DNA from: Vreelandella sp042466685
GTDB taxonomy: Bacteria; Pseudomonadota; Gammaproteobacteria; Pseudomonadales; Halomonadaceae
Length of the DNA: 64,000 nucleotides
Assembly (NCBI RefSeq): GCF_042466685.1
Contig: NZ_CP170448.1
Span: 1,860,001 to 1,924,000, forward strand
Direction of reading: 5' to 3'
The notes beneath the pieces were generated by a model. That model worked only from the letters and a program-made list of their open reading frames with translations. It had not been told where the DNA came from and searched no databases. Positions 36,284-43,682 of the stretch are shown here, in pieces. Every line of letters begins with the position of its first letter. Position 1 is the first letter of the stretch. The position numbers and the translations under genes were made by a program.

Positions 36284-36328
36284 AACAGCGAGCGAGCGTT
36301 TTATTGGCTAAAACGCTCGTTTGCTGTT
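36284..36328 (+). other. Long hairpin between ftsZ and lpxC
   Basis: An 11-bp perfect stem CGAGCGTTTTA (36293-36303) with TAAAACGCTCG (36309-36319), five-base loop, extended outward by AACAGC (36284-36289) with GCTGTT (36323-36328). There is no long T-run after it, so it may be a partial terminator, an mRNA 3' stabiliser or a processing site between ftsZ and lpxC. Confidence 0.55.
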
Positions 36329-36395
36329 AAAGTGAACACTGTTTGATAACTTTTCCCCTGCGGTTATTACCGTCATAAGAGCTCGGCTACTATCC

Positions 36396-37307
36396 ATGAT
36401 CAGACAACGCACCCTACAAAACGTCATTCGCGCCACCGGAGTGGGCCTGCATTCTGGCAAAAAAGTCCACCTGGCTTTGCGTCCGGCGCCAGCTAATACT
36501 GGGATTGTGTTTGTTAGAACCGATCTGGATCCCGTTGTACACGTTCCTGCCCGGGCAGAGTTAGTTGAAGATACCAAACTCTGTACTGCTCTGGTTTCGA
36601 ATGGGGTCAAGGTGGCTACCGTTGAGCACTTGATGTCAGCCTTTGCCGGGCTGGGCATCGACAACGCTTACGTAGATGTTAGCGAGCCTGAAGTGCCCAT
36701 TATGGACGGTAGCGCTAGCCCGTTTGTGTTTTTGATTCAGTCAGCGGGTATTTTGGAGCAGGATGCGGCGAAGAAATTTATTCGCATCAAGCATCGGGTA
36801 GGGGTGACTGATGGAGATAAGGAGGCGGTTTTCTTACCCCATCAAGGGTTCAAGGTTTCCTTTGCAATCGACTTTGATCATCCTGTTTTTGAGCAGCAGA
36901 AACAGACCGCGCTGATCGATTTCTCGACCACCTCGTTTGTTAAAGAGGTCTCTCGCGCACGTACGTTTGGGTTTATGCGTGATTTAGAGTTTTTGCGCTC
37001 TAATAATCTGGCGTTAGGCGGCAGTTTAGATAACGCCATTGTGGTTGACGATTACCGTATTGTTAATGAAGGCGGTCTACGCTACGAAGATGAGTTTGTT
37101 AAGCATAAGGTATTAGATGCGATTGGTGACTTGTACCAGTTGGGTTACAGCCTGATTGGCGAGTTTAGGGGGGTCAAGTCTGGCCATGCGCTAAACAATC
37201 AGTTATGCCGCGAGTTGCTGGCGCAACCCGATGCCTATGAAATTGTCACCTTTGAAGAAGAGAAGGCCGTGGCACCTATTTCCTATGTCGCTCCCGCAAT
37301 GGCCTGA
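36396..37307 (+). CDS. lpxC: UDP-3-O-acyl-N-acetylglucosamine deacetylase LpxC
   Basis: Zn-dependent deacetylase, the committed step of lipid A synthesis. 303 residues, close to E. coli (305). Motifs: MIRQRTLQNVIRATGVGLHS at the start, VEHLMSAFAGLGIDNAYVDV with a zinc His, HKVLDAIGDLYQLG with zinc His/Asp, and SGHALNNQL. The start site has only a weak ribosome sequence. In E. coli LpxC levels are set mainly by FtsH degradation; the C-terminus here ends VAPAMA, different from the E. coli degron tail. Confidence 0.96.
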   Translation: MIRQRTLQNVIRATGVGLHSGKKVHLALRPAPANTGIVFVRTDLDPVVHVPARAELVEDTKLCTALVSNGVKVATVEHLMSAFAGLGIDNAYVDVSEPEVPIMDGSASPFVFLIQSAGILEQDAAKKFIRIKHRVGVTDGDKEAVFLPHQGFKVSFAIDFDHPVFEQQKQTALIDFSTTSFVKEVSRARTFGFMRDLEFLRSNNLALGGSLDNAIVVDDYRIVNEGGLRYEDEFVKHKVLDAIGDLYQLGYSLIGEFRGVKSGHALNNQLCRELLAQPDAYEIVTFEEEKAVAPISYVAPAMA

Positions 37308-37339
37308 TGCAGCATCGCCTTAGGGTTTGTTCGGTTATT

Positions 37340-37374
37340 AAAGCATCGCTTAGGCGGTGCTTTATGCTTTTTGG
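37340..37374 (+). terminator. Intrinsic terminator of lpxC
   Basis: AAAGCATCGC (37340-37349) pairs with GCGGTGCTTT (37354-37363), one G-U pair, TTAG loop, followed by ATGCTTTTT. It ends the dcw/lpxC unit against the convergent dciA gene. Confidence 0.75.
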
Positions 37375-37423
37375 GCAATGGTTAAGTCGGAGAGCATGCT
37401 CGATTCAGGCAGCCGTGAGGATG

Positions 37424-37885
37424 TCACTTAGGGGAACTGGCATGAGATGCCAGCCTTTCCAAGGCGCGTTTAAGCGCTGGATGGGTGGTATCCTCAGCGC
37501 ACTCAGCTAGCGTTTTCCCTGCATCGGCTGACAGGCTGCGTGTATTTCTTGGGGGCGCCACAATAGGGCGTACAGGGCGTACTTTAAAAGTAAAGCCGTT
37601 GACCCCTTCAAAGCCGGGCAATTGATGAAGTAGTTCCAGTAAGCGTTGTTGTTCAAAGCGCAACCACGTCAACCAACCCGCCTGGCCACTAATCAGCGTT
37701 AAGCGGCCTTCGCTAAAGCCACCCACAAAAATATGCTCACGCATCTCTTCGGGGAGGTGGGCGCGCAGGTGGCGTTGAGCCTGATCAATTAGCCGAGAGA
37801 GCCGCATTAATTGATTAATATCGCCCGACTTTGAGAGCAAACGGGCGATGGGCTGGGCGCGCGAACGCTTAACCTTTATACTCAT
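37424..37885 (-). CDS. dciA: DciA-like protein (DUF721)
   Basis: DUF721 protein; DciA family members interact with and help load the replicative helicase DnaB in bacteria lacking the DnaC loader. 153 residues: N-terminal DUF721 domain (about 20-95, with HIFVGGFSEGRLTLISGQAG and WLTWLRFEQQRLLELLHQLP), then a low-complexity tail. The position beside lpxC and secA matches DUF721 genes of Pseudomonas, as I recall. Helicase loading by this protein is inferred from the family. Confidence 0.8.
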   Translation of the reverse strand: MSIKVKRSRAQPIARLLSKSGDINQLMRLSRLIDQAQRHLRAHLPEEMREHIFVGGFSEGRLTLISGQAGWLTWLRFEQQRLLELLHQLPGFEGVNGFTFKVRPVRPIVAPPRNTRSLSADAGKTLAECAEDTTHPALKRALERLASHASSPK

Positions 37886-37995
37886 ACGCTTAATTCCTAG
37901 GTGCTGCTATTTTAGGCACCACGACTAATGACGTCGGCCACCTTCGCCAATGGCTGATTAGTTCACTTTATCACGCTCAGGAGTCGGTCTACAGC

Positions 37996-38358
37996 ATGTC
38001 ACCTACGCTTGATGTTCAATCTGCTTTGCCGCGGCGCCATCGCCGTTACGGTTTAGCGCGTTGGTGGCTGGCCGGCCTGTTAGTAAGCTGCCTTTTACCC
38101 GCCAGTTTAGGCCCTGCGGATGCGTTTCGTGGTGGCGAACGTAGCGTTACTATCTGTTTGTGGGTGCCCGCCATTTTGCGCGCGCAGTCCCACTGGGTAG
38201 CCAAGCGCCGACGCGCCCTGCAACGCTGGGCTCAAAGCCCCCAATCTTTTGCGCCTTTACGGCGTCTATGTCACTGGCTAGCCCCGATGACTATGCTGGT
38301 TGCGGCACGGGATGTGTTGACCCAGCGCGGCCCGCCTTCCCGCCAAGCCTGTCGTTAA
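37996..38358 (+). CDS. Secreted small protein upstream of secA; candidate SecM-like arrest leader
   Basis: Unrecognised 120-residue protein. The N-terminus is a Sec signal or anchor: basic n-region (RRHRR, 13-17), hydrophobic core about 22-38, possible cleavage after ADA (41-43). The mature part is short, basic and Trp/Cys-containing. The last residues are TQRGPPSRQACR, with RGPP at 111-114 (codons 38326-38337), recalling the RAGP of SecM and the RAPP/RAPG class of arrest peptides. AGGAG at 37979-37983 serves ATG 37996. Stop is 89 bases before secA, with a strong hairpin between. The gene position and architecture fit a secretion monitor for secA; stalling is not demonstrated, and the match to E. 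coli SecM is only in plan. Confidence 0.65.
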   Translation: MSPTLDVQSALPRRHRRYGLARWWLAGLLVSCLLPASLGPADAFRGGERSVTICLWVPAILRAQSHWVAKRRRALQRWAQSPQSFAPLRRLCHWLAPMTMLVAARDVLTQRGPPSRQACR

Positions 38359-38370
38359 TACATCTACTTT

Positions 38371-38400
38371 GTGCATGCTGCGCAGATAAGCGGCATGCAT
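38371..38400 (+). promoter_or_regulatory. Hairpin between the leader ORF and secA
   Basis: Bases 38371-38378 pair with 38393-38400 (TGCATGC with GCATGCA plus one G-U pair), a two-base bulge, then CGC (38381-38383) with GCG (38390-38392), loop AGATAA. A second small hairpin CGTCC (38412-38416) with GGACG (38421-38425) follows. The secA ribosome site is weak (TTTGGA at 38436-38441), so structure here could control its translation. The hairpin begins 12 bases after the leader stop. Confidence 0.55.
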
Positions 38401-38447
38401 TGAAAGGGCAACGTCCGCTGGGACGCTCGTGAATATTTGGATATTTC

Positions 38448-41180
38448 ATGCTTAATAATTTATTACGTAAAGTCGTGGGCTCTAAAAATGACCGCGATGT
38501 TAAACGCATGCACAAGAGTGTGCCGCATATTAATACCTTGGAAGCGGAGCTCGAGGCTATTAACGATGCTGAACTACAAGGAAAAACCGCTGAACTGCGC
38601 CAGCGTTTAGAAGCCGGTGAGTCCCTTGATGCATTGTTAGCCCCCGCGTTTGCCATCGTACGAGAAGCCAGTAAACGCGTTATGGGCATGCGCCATTTCG
38701 ATGTGCAGATGGTGGGCGGCATGACCCTGCACCGTGGCCGTATTGCTGAAATGAAAACGGGCGAGGGTAAAACCCTGGTGGCAACCCTGGCGGTGTATCT
38801 CAATGCGCTACCCGGTAAAGGCGTTCACGTGGTGACGGTGAACGACTATCTGGCCCGTCGTGATGCTGAGTGGATGCGCCCGCTATATGAGTTTTTGGGC
38901 CTTAGCGTTGGCGTTATCTTCTCTGGTCAGACGAGTGAAGAGAAGCGCCACGCCTATCAGTGCGATATTACCTATGGTACCAACAACGAGTTCGGCTTTG
39001 ATTATCTGCGCGATAACATGGCGTTTTCGTTAGAGGATAAAGTCCAACGGGGTCTGCACTATGCGATTGTCGATGAAGTCGACTCCATTCTGATCGATGA
39101 AGCACGTACGCCGCTGATTATCTCTGGGGCGGTAGATGAAAATACCGATCTCTATAAGGTCGTTAATCAACTCGCCCAGCAGCTTGAGAAGGGCGAAGAG
39201 ATTGAAGACGAAGAGGCAACGGTCGTCGGTGACTTTTTAATCGATGAGAAGCAGAAGCAGGTAGAGTTAACCGAGCAGGGGCATAATAAAGTTGAAGAGC
39301 TGATGCGCGCTGAAGGGCTGTTGGGCGATGGCGAGTCGCTGTATGCCGCGCAGAACCTTAACTTGCTCCAGCATATGCACTCGGCCCTGCGTGCCCGCCA
39401 TCTCTATCACCGCGATGTCGACTATATCGTCTCTGAAGGTCAGGTGGTGATCGTAGATGAGCACACTGGCCGCTCCATGCCGGGGCGTCGCTGGTCGGAA
39501 GGTTTGCACCAGGCCGTCGAAGCCAAAGAGGGCGTCACGGTTCAGCGGGAAAGCCAAACGCTAGCCTCGACAACCTTTCAGAACTACTTCCGTCTGTATG
39601 AAAAGCTCGCCGGTATGACCGGCACCGCTGATACCGAAGCCTTTGAGTTTCGTCAGATTTATGGCCTCGACGTCGTGGTGATTCCTACCAACCGGCCATT
39701 GGCCCGTAAAGATCTCAACGACTTGGTCTATTTGAGCGCTGAAGAGAAGTACGAAGCGATTATCAAGGATGTCAAAACCGAGACTGAGGCCGGGCGCCCG
39801 GTGTTGGTGGGTACGGCGTCTATTGAAACATCCGAATACCTCGCCAAGTTGATGCGCGACGCAGGCCTGACGTTCAGCGTACTGAATGCCAAGCAGCACC
39901 AGAGTGAAGCCGAAATTATTGCCCAGGCAGGTCGACCAGGGGCGATCACCATCGCTACCAACATGGCCGGTCGCGGTACCGATATCGTTCTCGGCGGTAA
40001 CTGGGAGGCCGAAGTCGCCAAGCTGCAAAACCCGAGCCAAGAGCAGATTGATGCGCTTAAAGCCGAGTGGCAAGCGCGTCATGATGGCGTGCTGGCCGCT
40101 GGCGGCCTGCACGTAGTGGGCTCTGAGCGCCACGAGTCCCGGCGTATCGATAACCAGCTGCGTGGCCGTGCCGGGCGCCAGGGCGATCCTGGCTCGACGC
40201 GGTTCTTCCTGTCACTGGAAGATAGCCTGATGCGTCTGTTTGGCTCTGACCGCGTCAAACGCCTGATGCAGGCATTGGGACTTGAGCATGGCGAAGCCAT
40301 TGAGCATAAGATGGTCTCTAACGCTGTTGAGCGTGCCCAGAAGAAAGTCGAAGGGCGTAACTTCGATATTCGTAAGCAATTGCTTGAGTATGATGACGTG
40401 GCTAACGACCAGCGCCGGGTGATCTACGACCAGCGCAATGAGATCCTTGCTGCGGATAACGTTGCCGATGCCGTTATCGGTATTCGCGAAGAGGTGATGG
40501 AGTCGGCCATCAGTGACTACGTGCCGCCCCAGAGTCTGCCCGAGCAGTGGGATCTACCCGGCTTGGAAGCGCACCTCAAAACCGAGTTCAACCTTGAAGC
40601 GCCGGTGGTTAAATGGGCCGCCGAGGATGAGCGCTTCAGCGAAGAGCAACTGCGTGAGCGGCTGCAGACTATGCACCGTGAAGCCTATGCGGCCAAGATC
40701 GAGGCGGCGGGCGAGAAACTAATTCGTCGCTTTGAGAAGCAGGTCATGCTGCAAGTATTGGACACGCGTTGGAAAGAGCACCTTCAGTCAATGGATCATC
40801 TGCGTCGCGGGATTCACCTGCGTGGCTATGCGCAGAAAAATCCAAAGCAAGAGTATAAGCGTGAATCCTTTGAGCTCTTCCAGCATCTGCTAGAGCATAT
40901 TAAAGCCGATGTCACGCGTATTCTGAGCCACGTGCAGGTTCGTCAGCCCGAGGAAGTGGACGCCCTTGAGCAACAGCGCCGCGAAGCGCTGGCGCGGGAA
41001 ACCGCCACAGCAGCTAGCCGCCATGACGCTCCCGCCGCAGAGCAACCCGAAAACGAGCAGGAAGCACCGGGTATCGATGGCCGCCCTGTGCGTCGCGAGG
41101 GTCCGAAAGTGGGTCGTAACGATCCCTGTTTTTGTGGCTCGGGTAAAAAGTATAAGCAGTGCTGTGGAAAACTAAGCTAG
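38448..41180 (+). CDS. secA: Preprotein translocase ATPase SecA
   Basis: Motor ATPase that drives preproteins through SecYEG. 910 residues. Walker A MKTGEGKT at 102-109, DEAD-like VDEVDSILIDEA near 210, preprotein-crosslinking domain about 225-375, second nucleotide fold with NMAGRGTDIVLGG and GRAGRQGDPGS, and a C-terminal zinc motif CFCGSGKKYKQCC that binds SecB and lipids. Preceded by the candidate arrest leader, as secM precedes secA in E. coli. Confidence 0.98.
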   Translation: MLNNLLRKVVGSKNDRDVKRMHKSVPHINTLEAELEAINDAELQGKTAELRQRLEAGESLDALLAPAFAIVREASKRVMGMRHFDVQMVGGMTLHRGRIAEMKTGEGKTLVATLAVYLNALPGKGVHVVTVNDYLARRDAEWMRPLYEFLGLSVGVIFSGQTSEEKRHAYQCDITYGTNNEFGFDYLRDNMAFSLEDKVQRGLHYAIVDEVDSILIDEARTPLIISGAVDENTDLYKVVNQLAQQLEKGEEIEDEEATVVGDFLIDEKQKQVELTEQGHNKVEELMRAEGLLGDGESLYAAQNLNLLQHMHSALRARHLYHRDVDYIVSEGQVVIVDEHTGRSMPGRRWSEGLHQAVEAKEGVTVQRESQTLASTTFQNYFRLYEKLAGMTGTADTEAFEFRQIYGLDVVVIPTNRPLARKDLNDLVYLSAEEKYEAIIKDVKTETEAGRPVLVGTASIETSEYLAKLMRDAGLTFSVLNAKQHQSEAEIIAQAGRPGAITIATNMAGRGTDIVLGGNWEAEVAKLQNPSQEQIDALKAEWQARHDGVLAAGGLHVVGSERHESRRIDNQLRGRAGRQGDPGSTRFFLSLEDSLMRLFGSDRVKRLMQALGLEHGEAIEHKMVSNAVERAQKKVEGRNFDIRKQLLEYDDVANDQRRVIYDQRNEILAADNVADAVIGIREEVMESAISDYVPPQSLPEQWDLPGLEAHLKTEFNLEAPVVKWAAEDERFSEEQLRERLQTMHREAYAAKIEAAGEKLIRRFEKQVMLQVLDTRWKEHLQSMDHLRRGIHLRGYAQKNPKQEYKRESFELFQHLLEHIKADVTRILSHVQVRQPEEVDALEQQRREALARETATAASRHDAPAAEQPENEQEAPGIDGRPVRREGPKVGRNDPCFCGSGKKYKQCCGKLS

Positions 41181-41245
41181 CGGCGCCCGTTTTGAGACCG
41201 TTTTTGAACAGCCTGTAAAAAGGTCTTTGTCTAAAGGAGAGAATC

Positions 41246-42475
41246 ATGGCGGTTGGAAACACTCCCTTTCCAGAGCTGCCACCCCTGCAAGGGGTGCGTC
41301 TGGGGGTTGCAATGGCGGGTATCAAAAAGCCGAATCGTCGTGATGTGGTGGTGATTGAGCTCCCAGAGACTGCGACGGTGTCTGGGGTCTTTACGCTTAA
41401 TGCGTTCTGCGCCGCCCCCGTGGTCGTGGCGAAAAAGCATCTAGAGCAGTGTCGCGCAGAAAGTCGTTCGCCACGCTTTTGGCTGATCAATACCGGCAAT
41501 GCCAACGCGGGGACCGGCGCAGCAGGCTTGCGCGATGCGCAAGCCTGCTGCGCCGAGCTGGCCAAGCAGGTAGGCGTGGCTGAACAGGATGTACTGCCAT
41601 TCTCAACCGGCGTGATTGGTGAACCGCTGCCGATGGATCGCCTCTTAGCCGGCTTTGCGCCAGCGCTTGAAAGCCTGTCCAGCGACAGTGCTGCCTGGGA
41701 GCAGGCGGGGCAAGGTATATTAACCACCGACACCCGTGCCAAAGGCGCCACCGTCACGCTGGAAATAGGCGACCAGCAGGTGACAATTAACGGCATCGCT
41801 AAAGGGTCGGGCATGATCAAACCCAATATGGCGACCATGTTGGGGTTTGTGGTGACGGATGCCGCTATCGAAGCACCGTTACTGGATCATCTGCTGCGTG
41901 AAACCGTCGATCGCTCGTTTAACTGCATTACCGTGGACAGCGATACCTCCACCAATGACGCCTGTATGTTAGCGGCGACCGGCACAGGCCCTCGCATCGC
42001 CGATGAAGAGCAGCTTGCCGTTTTCAGTAATGCCCTACAGCGAGTGATGACCGAGCTGGCGCAGGCGATTATTCGCGATGCAGAAGGGGCAACGAAATTC
42101 GTTACCCTTCAGGTGGGTGAGGCTAAAAGTCGTCAAGAGGCGCTTGATGTGGCTTTTACGGTGGCTCACTCGCCGCTGGTGAAAACCGCGCTTTATGCCT
42201 CAGATGCTAACTGGGGGCGTATTTTAGCAGCCGTTGGGCGAGCGCCTGTGGGTGACTTTGACGTCAATCGTGTGGTGATTGATTTAGGTGATGTACGCCT
42301 GGTGGAAAAGGGCGGACGTGCAGCAGGCTACACCGAAGCAGCGGGAAGTGCCGTAATGGCGCAGTCAGAAATTACCATTCGCATTAACTTGGGGCGCGGG
42401 GAAGAGAGTGCCACGGTGTGGACTTCTGACCTCTCCCATGACTATGTGTCTATCAACGCGGATTACCGCAGCTAG
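41246..42475 (+). CDS. argJ: Bifunctional ornithine acetyltransferase/N-acetylglutamate synthase ArgJ
   Basis: Moves the acetyl group from N-acetylornithine to glutamate in the cyclic arginine pathway. 409 residues. The self-cleavage site is seen in KGSGMIKPNMATMLGFV: the Ala-Thr bond is cut to give alpha and beta chains with Thr as nucleophile. Substrate and oxyanion segments NTGNANAGTGAAG and DSDTSTNDACML are present. AAAGGAGAG precedes ATG 41246. Whether it also accepts acetyl-CoA cannot be read from the sequence. Confidence 0.95.
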   Translation: MAVGNTPFPELPPLQGVRLGVAMAGIKKPNRRDVVVIELPETATVSGVFTLNAFCAAPVVVAKKHLEQCRAESRSPRFWLINTGNANAGTGAAGLRDAQACCAELAKQVGVAEQDVLPFSTGVIGEPLPMDRLLAGFAPALESLSSDSAAWEQAGQGILTTDTRAKGATVTLEIGDQQVTINGIAKGSGMIKPNMATMLGFVVTDAAIEAPLLDHLLRETVDRSFNCITVDSDTSTNDACMLAATGTGPRIADEEQLAVFSNALQRVMTELAQAIIRDAEGATKFVTLQVGEAKSRQEALDVAFTVAHSPLVKTALYASDANWGRILAAVGRAPVGDFDVNRVVIDLGDVRLVEKGGRAAGYTEAAGSAVMAQSEITIRINLGRGEESATVWTSDLSHDYVSINADYRS

Positions 42476-42533
42476 TTATTCGTTCCTCGCAGCGGATTAA
42501 CTGGCAGCGAAAAAGGTCATGCGCAGCGAGATA

Positions 42534-42558
42534 GCACCGGTGCCATCGGCATTGGTGC
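42534..42558 (+). other. Strong hairpin upstream of the Nudix-ThiE gene
   Basis: GCACCGGTGCC (42534-42544) pairs with GGCATTGGTGC (42548-42558) through 11 pairs including two G-U pairs, with an ATC loop. It lies 36 bases before the start codon and has no T-tract. Role unknown; possibly a leader structure or a relic terminator of argJ. Confidence 0.5.
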
Positions 42559-42594
42559 GCGCAGTGGATACAGACGTAACGAGTATATGAGTCT

Positions 42595-43551
42595 ATGAGC
42601 ATAAAGGTAAAACGACGGGTTCACGTCGCGGCAGCTGCCATTATCAGCGCCGATCAGCAGCAAGTACTGATCGCCCGTCGGCCGTCAAACGTTGACCATG
42701 GCGGGTTGTGGGAGTTTCCGGGCGGTAAGCTGGCGCCTTATGAAACTGGCCTTGAAGGGTTAAAGCGTGAGCTGCACGAAGAGCTCGGCGTTGAGATTGT
42801 CTGTGCCCAGCCGTTGATTCGCGTCCACCATGAGTACCCCGACAAGCATATCCTGCTTGATGTATGGCAGGTGCATGAGTTTGCGGGTGAACCCTTTGGC
42901 CGTGAGGGACAGGCGGTGCGCTGGGTGCCCATGAGCGAGCTCTCCAACTACCCCTTCCCAGCGGCTAATTTGCCGATTCTGCGCGCGGTAAGGCTGCCTA
43001 CCGAGTATTTAATTACCGGTGAGGAGCTGGATGAAGAGCGTTTTGATGCGTTTTTGGAACGCGCGCTGCGTGAGGACAACATTCGCCTGGTACAACTGCG
43101 CGCCAAGCAGTTGGATGAGACGGCTTATCTGGCCCGCGCCCAGCGTGCCTTGAGTCTATGTCGTGAGCACGGTGCTCGTCTGCTGCTTAACGGTGAACCG
43201 GCGCTGCTCGATCAGATTGACGCCGACGGTATTCATTTGACCAGTGAGCGCTTAATGCAGTTGGAGCGCCGTCCGATTGCTGAAAATAAGTGGCTGTCGG
43301 CATCAACGCATAACCAAACGCAGCTTACCCAGGCAGCCGTGTTGGGATGCGACTTCGTTAGTCTCTCGCCGCTACGCACCACGCCATCGCACCCCGAAGT
43401 TGCGCCCCTCGGTTGGCATGATTTCCAGCAACTGGTCGAACGCGCAGGTATGCCGGTGTTTGCACTGGGCGGAATGACGCGCTTTGATGCCAACCACGCT
43501 CGTGCCGTGGGTGCTCAAGGGATCGCCTCGATCCGTGACTTCTGGAAGTAA
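42595..43551 (+). CDS. Nudix hydrolase (MutT) fused to a ThiE/TenI-like domain
   Basis: Two-domain protein of 318 residues. The N-terminal Nudix domain (about 5-130) carries the Nudix box GKLAPYETGLEGLKRELHEE (about 42-61) followed by LGVE, as in MutT, which destroys 8-oxo-dGTP. The C-terminal half (about 138-318) resembles thiamine-phosphate synthase/TenI barrels (VQLRAKQLDE, ADGIHLTSERL, SPLRTTPSHP, ALGGM). The usual DGVHLGQ and GPxFxT(x)TK motifs are altered, so thiamine synthesis is doubtful. The fusion occurs in other gammaproteobacteria. No TPP riboswitch is seen upstream. Confidence 0.88.
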   Translation: MSIKVKRRVHVAAAAIISADQQQVLIARRPSNVDHGGLWEFPGGKLAPYETGLEGLKRELHEELGVEIVCAQPLIRVHHEYPDKHILLDVWQVHEFAGEPFGREGQAVRWVPMSELSNYPFPAANLPILRAVRLPTEYLITGEELDEERFDAFLERALREDNIRLVQLRAKQLDETAYLARAQRALSLCREHGARLLLNGEPALLDQIDADGIHLTSERLMQLERRPIAENKWLSASTHNQTQLTQAAVLGCDFVSLSPLRTTPSHPEVAPLGWHDFQQLVERAGMPVFALGGMTRFDANHARAVGAQGIASIRDFWK

Positions 43552-43587
43552 CACGCCCGGCCAGAACGCATAAAAGCGCAAGTAGTG

Positions 43588-43629
43588 AAAAACGCCTGCC
43601 TGGAAGTTATCCAGAGCAGGCGTTTTTTT
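43588..43629 (+). terminator. Intrinsic terminator after the Nudix-ThiE gene
   Basis: CGCCTGC-CTGG (43593-43603) pairs with CCAG-GCAGGCG (43611-43622, one bulged A), seven-base loop, followed by T7 and preceded by A5, so it could act in both directions. Confidence 0.88.
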
Positions 43630-43682
43630 ATTGATGCCCAGCTTGGCTTACACATCAGCGACGAGCGACGTTTAGTCTAAGC

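Noticed and set aside
38160..38432. A 90-codon frame overlapping the secA leader and ending 15 bases before secA
   Set aside because: Shifted frame inside the better-supported leader; its Cys-rich end has no family character and no ribosome site is seen at 38160.
42476..42594. Possible TPP riboswitch before the Nudix-ThiE gene
   Set aside because: The conserved CTGAGA and the 3' GAACCTGATC-like element are not present.
37424..42630. DciA and the Nudix-ThiE protein both begin MSIKVKR
   Set aside because: Only seven shared residues and unrelated proteins beyond; probably chance, both being basic N-termini.
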